Assembly (NCBI RefSeq): GCF_030408355.1
Contig: NZ_CP046606.1
Location: 620,001 to 684,000 of the forward strand
Direction of reading: 5' to 3'
From: Corynebacterium afermentans subsp. afermentans
Lineage (GTDB): Bacteria; Actinomycetota; Actinomycetes; Mycobacteriales; Mycobacteriaceae
DNA length: 64,000 bases
Below the pieces are notes generated by a model. The model saw nothing but the letters and a program-made list of their open reading frames with translations. It had not been told where the DNA came from and did no database searches. Positions 38,260 to 47,087 of the stretch are shown piece by piece (the stretch's first letter is position 1; each line of letters begins with the position of its first letter). The position numbers were made by a program, and so were the translations under genes.

Positions 38260-41076
38260 ATGACCACAACCATTTCCTCCCCCGCAGAGCATTTATCCCG
38301 CGGACTCGGCTCCGACCAGGCGCTTTCCACCCGCCCGATCGACCGGATCAAGTACGCCCACGACGCGTCGCACTTCCTCTACACCCCAGACGTGGTGGTG
38401 GAAGCCCGCACCGCCCACGACGTGGCGGCAGCCTTCCGCGCCTCCGCCTCCTCCGGCGCACCGGTAGTGCTGCGCGGCGGCGGTACCTCGCTGTCCGGCC
38501 AGGCCGGCGGCGCGGGCATGCTCGTGGACGTGCGCAAGCACTTCCGCGGCGTGGAAGTCCTCGACGGCGGCGCGCGGGTGCGAGTCCAGCCCGGCTCCAC
38601 GGTGCGCCAAGTCAACGCCCACCTCGCCCCGTACGGCCGCAAGATCGGCCCGGATCCGGCCTCCGAAGGCGCGGCGACGATGGGCGGCGTGATCGCCAAC
38701 AACTCCTCCGGCATGGCCTGCGGCACCGAGTTCAACACCTACAACACCATCGAATCGATGACGTTCGTGCTGCCGTCCGGCACCGTCATCAACACGGCGC
38801 ATCAGGATGCGGAGGCGCAGTTTGCGCGGGAGGAGGCGGAGCTCGTCGCAAAGCTGGAGCGCCTCAAGCGGCGCGTGCGCGAGAACAAGGAATCCGTGGA
38901 CACCATCGAGCGCCACTTCGCGCTGAAGAACACGATGGGCTACAGCCTCAACGCGTTTGTGGACTACGAGTCGCCCCTGGACATCTTCATGCACCTGCTG
39001 GTCGCGTCCGAGGGCACGCTCGCGTTCATCGCGGAGGCCGTGCTGCGCACCATCGAAGTGCCGAAGCTGAAGACCACCACCATCGCGGTGTACCCGACGC
39101 TGGACGCGGCGACGCGCTCGCTGCCCGCGCTGTTCGACTCGAAGGCCGCCACGCTGGAGCTGATGGACTCGCGCTCCATCAAGGTCGGCCGCACCTTCGA
39201 CTCAGTGCCGGAGCAGATCACCGGCTTCGAACTGTCCGGCCAGGCGGCGCTGCTCATCGAGTACCACGCCAACGAGGCTGATGAGCTGCGCGAATACGAA
39301 GCCGACGGCGCGAAGCTGCTGGAAGGCTTCGACCTGCAGACCCCGGCGGCGTTTACCACCGACGCCGCCGAGGCCACCAAGGCATGGGCCTTCCGCAAGG
39401 GCCTCTACGCCCAGGTCGCGGAGGCCCGCCCGTCCGGCACCACGGCGCTGCTCGAGGACATAGCCGTGCCCGTGGGCGACCTCGCGGACACGTGCGGCGG
39501 ATTGCAGCAGCTTTTCGACGCTTACCGCTACGACGACGCCGTCATCTTCGGCCACGCCAAAGACGGCAACATCCACTTCCTCATCACCGACCGCTTCGAA
39601 GGCGACGAGAACCTCTCCCGCTACGACGGCTTTAACGAGGAGATGGTCGACCTCGTGCTCGGCGCCGGCGGCAACCTGAAGGCCGAGCACGGCACCGGGC
39701 GCGTGATGGCGCCGTACGTGCGCCGCCAGTACGGCGAGGAACTCTACGAGGTCATGGTGGAGCTCAAGCGCGCCGCCGACCCGCGCGGGGTGATGAACCC
39801 GGGCGTGATCATCACCGACGACGAGCGCGAGCACATGAAGAACTTCAAGCTCAACCCGCAGGTGGAAGACGAGATCGACTCGTGCGTGGAGTGCGGCTAC
39901 TGCGAGCCGGTGTGCCCCTCGCGCGACATCACCATGACCCCGCGCCAGCGCATCGTGGTGCGCCGTGCCCGCGCGAAGGCGATCCAGGAAGGCGACACCG
40001 AGCTGGTCGCGCACATCGACGAGGCATATCAGTACGACGGCATCGACACCTGCGCCGTGGACTCGATGTGCGTCACCGCCTGCCCGGTGAAGATCGACAC
40101 CGGCAAATTCATCAAGTCCCTGCGCCGCGGCCAGGCGGGAGCTGCGGAGTCCGCCGGCTGGGCGGCCGCAGCGAAGGCGTGGGGTCCGGGCAATACGCTG
40201 GCCTCGGCGGCGTTGACCGGCGCGTACTACATGCCGACGAAACTGGTGCAGAAGGTCACCGACGTCGCCCGCGCCCTGGTGGGCGAGGACACGGTGCCGC
40301 AGTACCGCCCCGAGCTGTCCAAGGGCGGGGTGAAGCGCTCCAAGGCATTCGGCACCCGCATTGGCGCGCCGGGCGCGGAGCCGGCGGGCGTGTTCGTCCC
40401 CGCCTGCGTGAACTCCATGTTCGGGCCGCAGGGCGAGGGCGTGGGCGCCTCCGCGGCGTTTGCGAAGCTGGTCGAGCGCGCCGGGCTCGCGCTGACCGTC
40501 CCGGAGGGCATCGACGGGATGTGCTGCGGGACCCCGTGGGCGTCGAAAGGCATGAGCACGGGCCACGACATCATGCAGCGCCGCGTCAACGACCAGCTCA
40601 TCGCCGCCACCGATGGCGGACGCCTGCCCGTGGTCGTGGACGCGTCCAGCTGCACCCACGGCTTCCGCGACATGGCCGAGGGAATTGGCATCACCGTCAT
40701 CGACGCCATCGAGTTCGTCGAGGACCAGGTGATTGGGCGCCTCGAGGTGAAGCAGAAGGTGGACTCTGTGACATTGCACCCGACGTGTTCGGCGACGCAC
40801 CTTGGGATCGTCGATACGCTGGCACGCGTCGCTGGTGCCGCGGCCGAAGATGTGCGCGTTCCCGCCGAGTGGAACTGCTGCGGCTACGCGGGCGACCGCG
40901 GCATGCTGCACCCGGAGCTGACCCACGCCGCGACGAAGCGCGAGGCGGCGCAGGCGACGGAGCTGGGGTCGGCCTGCCATGCGTCGTCCAACCGCACCTG
41001 CGAGCTGGGCCTGACCGCGGCGACCGGTGAGGACTACGAGCACATCCTGGAAATCCTGGAGCGCGTCAGCCGCTAG
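38260..41076 (+). CDS. FAD-linked oxidase / Fe-S oxidoreductase fusion
   Basis: 938-aa membrane-associated or cytoplasmic dehydrogenase of the D-lactate/2-hydroxyacid type. The N-terminal ~500 residues are a PCMH-type FAD domain (VVLRGGGTSLSGQAGGAGMLVDVRKHF; GATMGGVIANNSSGMACGT) plus the FAD-oxidase C domain (AVIFGHAKDGNIHFLI; LKAEHGTGRVMAPYV). Next come two [4Fe-4S] motifs, CVECGYCEPVCPS and CAVDSMCVTACPVK, then two CCG domains (GMCCGTPW, WNCCGYAGDRGM). This resembles Dld3/YdiJ-type proteins; the exact 2-hydroxyacid is unknown. It converges with the helicase-associated gene, sharing CTAG. Confidence 0.88.
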   Translation: MTTTISSPAEHLSRGLGSDQALSTRPIDRIKYAHDASHFLYTPDVVVEARTAHDVAAAFRASASSGAPVVLRGGGTSLSGQAGGAGMLVDVRKHFRGVEVLDGGARVRVQPGSTVRQVNAHLAPYGRKIGPDPASEGAATMGGVIANNSSGMACGTEFNTYNTIESMTFVLPSGTVINTAHQDAEAQFAREEAELVAKLERLKRRVRENKESVDTIERHFALKNTMGYSLNAFVDYESPLDIFMHLLVASEGTLAFIAEAVLRTIEVPKLKTTTIAVYPTLDAATRSLPALFDSKAATLELMDSRSIKVGRTFDSVPEQITGFELSGQAALLIEYHANEADELREYEADGAKLLEGFDLQTPAAFTTDAAEATKAWAFRKGLYAQVAEARPSGTTALLEDIAVPVGDLADTCGGLQQLFDAYRYDDAVIFGHAKDGNIHFLITDRFEGDENLSRYDGFNEEMVDLVLGAGGNLKAEHGTGRVMAPYVRRQYGEELYEVMVELKRAADPRGVMNPGVIITDDEREHMKNFKLNPQVEDEIDSCVECGYCEPVCPSRDITMTPRQRIVVRRARAKAIQEGDTELVAHIDEAYQYDGIDTCAVDSMCVTACPVKIDTGKFIKSLRRGQAGAAESAGWAAAAKAWGPGNTLASAALTGAYYMPTKLVQKVTDVARALVGEDTVPQYRPELSKGGVKRSKAFGTRIGAPGAEPAGVFVPACVNSMFGPQGEGVGASAAFAKLVERAGLALTVPEGIDGMCCGTPWASKGMSTGHDIMQRRVNDQLIAATDGGRLPVVVDASSCTHGFRDMAEGIGITVIDAIEFVEDQVIGRLEVKQKVDSVTLHPTCSATHLGIVDTLARVAGAAAEDVRVPAEWNCCGYAGDRGMLHPELTHAATKREAAQATELGSACHASSNRTCELGLTAATGEDYEHILEILERVSR

Positions 41077-43121
41077 GCCAGCACCACTTTGGTGATGCGC
41101 GGCAGGGCGATGCGCACAACGCGATCGGCGGCCTCGTCGAGTGCGTCGACCTGCCCCGCGCTCACGCTGAGCGGCAGCACGGTGAGCGTGCGGCCGCGCC
41201 CTTGCTTATCCACGAAACCTACGGCCACATGCCGCTTCGCTCGAGCCGCCGCCCGCAGCGTTTCGAAGATGTCGCCGGCCCCGGCGTCCGCGTCGGAGCC
41301 GGAATCGGCGCGCAGCTTGAATACGATGGCTTCGACCTGCTCCTCGGTGGCCTTCGGAGTCCGCGGCAGGGCGGACGGGGTTGCGGCGACCAGCGCGGGT
41401 TCGGGCGCCATGTTCAGCGTCGCGCCGGTGTTGTCCTCCGCGGTGGGCTGCATCCCGGCCGCTCGCAGCTGCGCCATGAGCTTGGTCAGCGGCTGGTCCG
41501 ACACTGCGACGGTGGGGGCGAGGACGCGCAGGCCGCAGCGCTCGGCGGCGGTGGCGATCAGCGCCGGGTCCGCGGAACGGATGTAACTCAGTGCGCTGCC
41601 GGCGCGGATGGCGCCGTGGGTGCGGGCGGTGTCGTCGATAAGAAACGCGATTGCCTGCGGCACCTCGCCCATGACGTGCCGGCCCAGCCAGGCGTGGACC
41701 TCCTCGGCGGTGAGCCCGCCGTCCAGGCCGCGGCGTACCGACGCCTCCGTGACCCGCCACACGCTGGCCAGGCCCGGGGATTCGAGCTCGGCGATGCGCT
41801 CCAAAAACGACGCCATGTCCGGCTCGAGCGGGCCCGGGGCGAGCATTGTCATGTCGCCCTGGGCAATCAGCGTGTCGACGGACGCGGGCACGAGCTCCTT
41901 GGCCGCTGCGGCGACGTCCTCGCTGCCCAGCAGCGCCCGCAGGGGAGAGGACTGCGCCGGCTGCGGGGTGCCGGCGAGCGCGCCGACGAACTGGGCCTCA
42001 TCCACCACCGCCTGGATGAGCTGCGGGGAGAAACCGCTGGCCTCCAGCGGGGCGTGGAACAGCAACTGGTCGGTGCGGCCGGCGTGGCGCAGGATGGTCA
42101 GCCGTGCGTGGCGCACCGCGGGCGCGTGCATATCCGCGGACAGAAGCTTCGCGGCGGTGTCGGCGCGCCACGGGGAGGCGGCCCAGCCGACCAAGAGGAT
42201 TGCCCACTGGTCCGAAAGCGTGGCGTCGATCCACGTCAACGCGTCGCGGGTGGCGGCGAGCACGTCCTCGTCGTCGACGTTGCCGCGGCCGACAAGGCCC
42301 GCCGCCTCGCCGATGGTGATCAATAACCTCGGGTCGAAGCCGAGTTCCTTTTCCAGGTTCGCCGCGGCGCGCACGCCGACGGTGCCGTCCTTGTTCAGCG
42401 CGACCGGGTGGTCCATGAGCGCCATGACCAGCTGGCGCATTTGGCGCACGGCGTCCAAGCCCGCCGAGGGCGCGGCCTCGTCCACCGCGGACTGGTCCAC
42501 CTCGGGCAGCGCGGGTGCTTCCAGCGGGAACTCACGCGGCTGGATCCCGCGCATCGCGTCGCGCACCGGCCGCGGCAGCCGCACCGTGTTCGCGTCCACC
42601 CGCACCAACAAACCGGCCGAAAGCAGCTTCGCCACGGGTGACGCGGGGTCCGCGTCGGGCCCGGCCGCCGCGGTGGTGCCCACCCCGCCCGAGGAGGCCA
42701 GGGTCTCCAGCACCTTGCACTCGCGGGCGGGCAGTGCCTTCAGCGCTTCGGCCGCGCCCGCCGGCAGGCTGTCGGTGACGCGCCAGCCTGGGGGCAGCGC
42801 GGTGAGCGTGCCGGGGGAGATCCGCAGCTCCTCATCGGGCCCGTAGACCAAAGCGAGTTCCCGCAGGTGCGCCACCTCGCCGAGTTCGCGCGCGTCCACC
42901 GGGTCCAGCTCTGCGCCGGCGTCGGCGAGGCGCTCCAGTACTGCCAGGTCGGCGGTGGTGAGCTGGCGCAACGCCCGCGACGCGGAGCCGGGCAAGCCCA
43001 GGCGCGTGGCCAACGACTCGGCCGAGGGCGGGGCGGGGAAGAAGGCATCTGGCCGGGTGCGGATGAGCAGGCGGAGCTGATCGTCGCTAAGCGACTGCAA
43101 GAATTCGGGGAAGGTAGACAT
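41073..43121 (-). CDS. Helicase-associated (Helicase_C_3/XPB-partner) protein
   Basis: 682-aa protein. The N-terminus FPEFLQSLSDDQLRLLIRTRPDAFFPAPPSAESLATRL and following winged-helix-like repeats are typical of the actinobacterial family encoded beside XPB helicases (as in Mycobacterium). The region GDMTMLAPGPLEPDMASFLERIAELESPGLASVWRVTEASVRRGLDGG matches the Helicase_C_3 domain. No Walker motifs are seen, so it is not a helicase by itself. It likely assists the XPB protein at 33221-34861, which here is 6 kb away. The C-terminal WYL-like stretch (AKRHVAVGFVDKQGRGRTLTVLPLSVSAG) may bind a ligand or nucleic acid. Confidence 0.8.
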   Translation of the reverse strand: MSTFPEFLQSLSDDQLRLLIRTRPDAFFPAPPSAESLATRLGLPGSASRALRQLTTADLAVLERLADAGAELDPVDARELGEVAHLRELALVYGPDEELRISPGTLTALPPGWRVTDSLPAGAAEALKALPARECKVLETLASSGGVGTTAAAGPDADPASPVAKLLSAGLLVRVDANTVRLPRPVRDAMRGIQPREFPLEAPALPEVDQSAVDEAAPSAGLDAVRQMRQLVMALMDHPVALNKDGTVGVRAAANLEKELGFDPRLLITIGEAAGLVGRGNVDDEDVLAATRDALTWIDATLSDQWAILLVGWAASPWRADTAAKLLSADMHAPAVRHARLTILRHAGRTDQLLFHAPLEASGFSPQLIQAVVDEAQFVGALAGTPQPAQSSPLRALLGSEDVAAAAKELVPASVDTLIAQGDMTMLAPGPLEPDMASFLERIAELESPGLASVWRVTEASVRRGLDGGLTAEEVHAWLGRHVMGEVPQAIAFLIDDTARTHGAIRAGSALSYIRSADPALIATAAERCGLRVLAPTVAVSDQPLTKLMAQLRAAGMQPTAEDNTGATLNMAPEPALVAATPSALPRTPKATEEQVEAIVFKLRADSGSDADAGAGDIFETLRAAARAKRHVAVGFVDKQGRGRTLTVLPLSVSAGQVDALDEAADRVVRIALPRITKVVLA

Positions 43122-43174
43122 TGCGGGGGTGAGTTTACGTGCGTTTTCATCCCCGGCGTGAAAGAATGAGGGGC

Positions 43175-43369
43175 ATGGCTAAAGATGTAGAGAAGATCGG
43201 TCGCGCGAACCCGGCGTGGCCCACGCACACCCCTGGTAACGGTCACCCGGTCACCGAGATTTCCTCCAAGCTCACCGGCGCCGCGAGCCCGTTCGGCGAC
43301 GAGCTGATCCTGCCGCTGAAGGCGGAGGAGACCGGCTACGTCCACCCGACGACGCGCATCAACCGCTAG
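43175..43369 (+). CDS. Conserved small protein (64 aa)
   Basis: Hydrophilic protein read from ATG 43175 after GAATGAGGGGC. The sequence is rich in Pro and Gly (NPAWPTHTPGNGHPVTEISSKLTGAASPFGDELILPLKAEETGYVHPTTRI). An equivalent small gene stands divergently next to the helicase-associated gene in mycobacteria, and that position is kept here. No domain is recognised and the role is unknown. A strong terminator follows. Confidence 0.75.
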   Translation: MAKDVEKIGRANPAWPTHTPGNGHPVTEISSKLTGAASPFGDELILPLKAEETGYVHPTTRINR

Positions 43370-43390
43370 CTTTCGCTTAGCGACGGCACC

Positions 43391-43422
43391 AAAGGTGGCC
43401 CCCGTGGCGGGGCCACCTTTTT
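43391..43422 (+). terminator. Terminator after the 64-aa gene
   Basis: AAAGGTGGCCCC (43391-43402) pairs perfectly with GGGGCCACCTTT (43409-43420), six-base loop, then TT. Twelve uninterrupted pairs. Confidence 0.9.
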
Positions 43423-43443
43423 CGTGTGTTTGAGAGTTTGGGC

Positions 43444-43560
43444 AACTAGCAGATCAAGTGTCCAACTTTCCGTTTGCCCAGGTGGTGTTGAAAACCGATT
43501 CCAATTGTGGGCTCATCTGCTAGTTCGGTGCCGTTGCCGGGCTGGACGAACTAGCAGATC
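43444..43560. repeat. Palindromic intergenic repeat unit, copy 2 (inverted)
   Basis: Inverted copy of the unit at 4100-4229. AACTAGCAGATC (43444-43455) is followed by AAGTGTCCAACTTTC, GTTTGCCCAGGTG, the quasi-palindrome GTTGAAAACCGATTCCAA, and hairpin ATCTGCTAGTT (43515-43525)/AACTAGCAGATC (43549-43560). The outer arm at 43444 has lost its partner. It lies between two terminators. Confidence 0.85.
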
Positions 43561-43572
43561 AGCGATGTGGGT

Positions 43573-43603
43573 AAAAAGAAACCCCGCCCGGAGGCGGGGT
43601 TTC
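43573..43603 (-). terminator. Terminator after rpf
   Basis: On the minus strand, GAAACCCCGCC (43603-43593) pairs with GGCGGGGTTTC (43588-43578) across a four-base loop and is followed by TTTTT. Eleven perfect pairs, 22 bases after the rpf stop. Confidence 0.9.
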
Positions 43604-43624
43604 GGCGTTTCGGGGCTTCAGCTC

Positions 43625-44479
<855 letters not shown>

Positions 44480-44600
44480 TCATGGCGAGTTTTGGTGTTC
44501 TGGGTCACAGTCGCGGTTTTCGGGGCGAAGGTGTAGTGTAAAACCTTTATTTTGGCCTGCAATGGGCGGGCCATGTACCGGAACCTTAAAGGAGGATGCC

Positions 44601-44984
44601 ATGCCTATTGGAAAGGTGAAGTGGTACGACACCGAAAAGGGCTTCGGCTTCGCGTCCAATCCGGGCGACGACGACGTCTTCATCGGCAAATCCGTGCTTC
44701 CCGACGGCGTGGACGAACTGGTCGCAGGCCAGCGCATCGAGTTCGATTTCGCTGCCGGCCGCCGCGGCCCGCAGGCGCTGCGTGTGAAAGTGCTCGATGA
44801 GCCGAAGCGTCGCCCCGTGCACCGCCGCAAGCCGGAGGAGCTGGGCAGCATGCTGGCGGATGTGATGACGCTGATTGAGACGCAGGTCCAGCCAGCGCTG
44901 ACCAACGGCCGCTACCCAGACCGCAAGGAGGGCCGCCAGGTTGCGGGGATCCTGCGGGCGGTGGCCCGGGAGCTGGATGCTTAG
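44601..44984 (+). CDS. Cold-shock-domain protein with C-terminal extension
   Basis: 127-aa nucleic-acid-binding protein. Residues 1-67 form a cold-shock domain with RNP1 KGFGFASN and RNP2 VFIGKSV. The C-terminal ~60 residues (EELGSMLADVMTLIETQVQPALTNGRYPDRKEGRQVAGILRAVARELD) are a helical extension found in CspB-like proteins of actinobacteria. Start ATG 44601 follows a perfect AAAGGAGG. It lies divergently from rpf, as in C. glutamicum. Confidence 0.92.
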   Translation: MPIGKVKWYDTEKGFGFASNPGDDDVFIGKSVLPDGVDELVAGQRIEFDFAAGRRGPQALRVKVLDEPKRRPVHRRKPEELGSMLADVMTLIETQVQPALTNGRYPDRKEGRQVAGILRAVARELDA

Positions 44985-44999
44985 CGACGCACCTTCGGC

Positions 45000-45503
45000 C
45001 TAGTCGAAGCCGACAGACCACGTGGCGATGACGGGAGATTCTTCCCCGTCATCGCCTTTTTCAATATCCAAGGTCGTAATCTCTGCGACGACGAGCTTCG
45101 CGCCGGATTCGGTCACTGCCGGGACGGTTTCCTCGCCGGACTCGCCGGAGGTGAACACGCGCTCGGTGTTGGCGGCGGGGTCGTCGTAGATGAGTAGCAG
45201 GCGCCAGCTGTTGCGCTCGATCTCGCCGGGCACGGTGAAGGTCACGTCCCCCTGATCTGGCAGGCGCATGCGCGGCGGCTCGCCGCCGGGGCACTCCACG
45301 TCCAGCTCGCACACTGTGTATACGGGCACTTGTTCGGTCTGCCCGGCGGCAGCCACGGCGACTCCGAGGTCGCGCACCGGGGTGCCCGGCTTGTTCTGCT
45401 GGTAGCTCATAAAGGCGTAGACCGCCCCCACCAGCACCACCACGCCAACTAGGGCGATGGCCAGGACTTTCCACTGCTGGGTTGCTGCGCGTTTGGGTGC
45501 CAT
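45000..45503 (-). CDS. DUF2771-like exported protein
   Basis: 167-aa protein with one N-terminal TM segment (KVLAIALVGVVVLVGAVYAFMSY), so probably anchored with its domain outside. The C-terminal domain has VPVYTVCELDVECPGGEPPRMRLPDQGDVTFTVPGEIERNSWRLLLIYDDP, with two cysteines that could pair, which fits the actinobacterial DUF2771 family. The role is unknown. The coding sequence near its 3' end also contains the terminator hairpin of the convergent cold-shock gene. Confidence 0.78.
   Translation of the reverse strand: MAPKRAATQQWKVLAIALVGVVVLVGAVYAFMSYQQNKPGTPVRDLGVAVAAAGQTEQVPVYTVCELDVECPGGEPPRMRLPDQGDVTFTVPGEIERNSWRLLLIYDDPAANTERVFTSGESGEETVPAVTESGAKLVVAEITTLDIEKGDDGEESPVIATWSVGFD
45024..45061 (+). 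terminator. Cold-shock gene terminator inside the DUF2771 gene
   Basis: GGCGATGACGGG (45024-45035) pairs perfectly with CCCGTCATCGCC (45045-45056), nine-base loop, followed by TTTTT. It reads on the plus strand 40 bases after the cold-shock stop but lies within the coding sequence of the convergent DUF2771 gene. Confidence 0.85.
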
Positions 45504-45514
45504 GGCGCAAGATC

Positions 45515-46309
45515 CTACTTGGCGGCGGTCTCAGGCTTAAACGTCACGTGGTACATGTCCGGCCAGCGCTTGCCGGCGAGGTAAAACTCCTCGGTGCCAG
45601 GGATGTGCGCGATGCCGTTGAGCACGTTGTTCGGGTCGGGCGCGGCGTTGTTCTCCAGCGCGGAGGCGTCGATGACGGCGGTGACCTTCCCCGAGTCAGC
45701 GTCGATGCGCATGATGTTGGTGGTGGTGAAAACGTTGGCGTACACCTCGTCGCCCACGCACTCGAGCTCGTTGAGGCCCTCCACCGGCTGGCCGTCCATG
45801 GTGACGGTGAAGCGCTCGCGCTCCTCGAAGGTTTCCGGGTCCATGCGGCGCAGCTCGGCCGTGCCGTCGGAGAAGATCAGCTCGTCCTCGTCGGCGCGGG
45901 AGCACAGGCCCCAGCCTTCGCCGGCGTAATTCTCCCGGCCGGTTTCTTCTAGTGTTGCGGCGTCGCGCTTGATTGCGGTGCCGTGAAGCCAGGTCAGTTG
46001 CCACACCGTGCCGTCGTGAAGCGTAATGCCCTCGCCGAAAAACTCCGGATCTAAATCGATGGACCGCAACTTTTCGCCCTCGGGGGTGCGCGTGTACAGG
46101 CGGGATTCGCCCTCCTGGCCGGTGCCGACGTAGATGGTGCCGTTGTCGGCGACTTCCAGGCCCTGGGTGAAGCTGGTGTCGTCGAAAGGCAAGCGCTCCT
46201 CGACGTGCACGGTGAGGCGCTGCGTGTCCGGCCCCGCGGTCTCGGGGGAGGAACAGCCCGACAAGACAGTGAGCGCGGAACAGACGGCGGCAAGCGTGAA
46301 TCGACCCAT
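45515..46309 (-). CDS. Glutaminyl-peptide cyclotransferase (lipoprotein)
   Basis: 264-aa secreted beta-propeller enzyme that cyclises N-terminal glutamine to pyroglutamate. Lipobox LTVLSGCSS places it on the outer face of the membrane. Family blocks: FTQGLEVADNGTIYVGTGQEGESRLYTRT, FFGEGITLHDGTVWQLTWLHGTAIKRD, GWGLCSRADEDELIFSDGTAELRRMDPETF and LNELECVGDEVYANVFTTTNIMRID, ending with VLNGIAHIPGTEEFYLAGKRWPDMYHV. Start ATG 46309 is preferred; ATG 46318 is possible. It follows DUF2771 with a 12-bp gap on the same strand. Confidence 0.9.
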   Translation of the reverse strand: MGRFTLAAVCSALTVLSGCSSPETAGPDTQRLTVHVEERLPFDDTSFTQGLEVADNGTIYVGTGQEGESRLYTRTPEGEKLRSIDLDPEFFGEGITLHDGTVWQLTWLHGTAIKRDAATLEETGRENYAGEGWGLCSRADEDELIFSDGTAELRRMDPETFEERERFTVTMDGQPVEGLNELECVGDEVYANVFTTTNIMRIDADSGKVTAVIDASALENNAAPDPNNVLNGIAHIPGTEEFYLAGKRWPDMYHVTFKPETAAK

Positions 46310-46348
46310 GGCAACCATCCTGCACCACGTGGGCAATAATGGGGAACC

Positions 46349-47029
46349 GTGTCACGATCCAACAACCGATCCCGCAACCCCCGAAAGCGTAGCCCCCTGC
46401 TGTCCACCGACGCGGTCGCCACCGCACGGGAGGCGCTGGCCGAAATCGCCGACGGGGAAGTCGGCGAGCACATCGGCGTGATGGGGCTCGGCCGCAACGT
46501 GGCCACCCACCGTTTCGCCGCCGACGTGCCCGGCTACGCAGGCTGGGAATGGAACGCCGTGGTGGCCTGCGCCGACGGCGCAGACTGGGTCACCGTCAAC
46601 GAGGTCGCGCTCGTGCCCTCGCAGGGCGCGCTCGAAGCGCCGGACTGGGTGCCGTACTCCGACCGCCTGCGCCCCGGCGACCTGGGCCCGGGCGACATCA
46701 TGGAGCTATCGCCTGACGACGACCGCGTCACCGACGACTCCTTCTCCCGTGAGGCCGTCACGTTTACCGGCCGCGAAACCAAACGCTACCTCACCACCTC
46801 CGGACTGGAGGACGCGAAGAAGCGCTGGCGCACCGGCGAGTTCGGCCCCAACAGCGAGTTCGCCGAAAAGGCCGCGCTGTCGTGCCGCTCCTGCGCGTTT
46901 TATATTCCGCTGGAGCAGCCGGTGGGCGAGAACTTCGGCATCTGCGCCAACGAGTACTCCGCGGACGGGCACGTGGTGGCCTCCTCCTACGGCTGCGGGG
47001 CGCACTCGGACACCACCGTGGGGGAATAA
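46349..47029 (+). CDS. DUF3027 domain-containing protein
   Basis: 226-aa cytoplasmic protein. DAVATAREALAEIADGEVGEHIGVMGLGRNVATHRFAADVPGYAGWEWNAVVACADGADWVTVNEVALVPSQGALEAPDWVPYSDRLRPGDLGPGDIM is the actinobacterial DUF3027 signature. Near the C-terminus SCRSCAFYIPLEQPVGENFGICANEYSADGHVVASSYGCGAHSD contributes four cysteines and a histidine that could bind zinc. The role is unknown. The start is GTG 46349, divergent from the cyclotransferase with a 39-bp gap. Confidence 0.87.
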   Translation: MSRSNNRSRNPRKRSPLLSTDAVATAREALAEIADGEVGEHIGVMGLGRNVATHRFAADVPGYAGWEWNAVVACADGADWVTVNEVALVPSQGALEAPDWVPYSDRLRPGDLGPGDIMELSPDDDRVTDDSFSREAVTFTGRETKRYLTTSGLEDAKKRWRTGEFGPNSEFAEKAALSCRSCAFYIPLEQPVGENFGICANEYSADGHVVASSYGCGAHSDTTVGE

Positions 47030-47058
47030 TCGTTGGTGAGCCCCAACGATTGGTGTTT
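47028..47058 (+). terminator. Terminator after the DUF3027 gene
   Basis: AATCGTTGG (47028-47036) pairs with CCAACGATT (47043-47051) over a six-base loop, followed by GGTGTTTT. It overlaps the DUF3027 stop codon. Confidence 0.55.
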
Positions 47059-47087
47059 TCGCAGGCAGGGTGCGACACTAATGCGAC

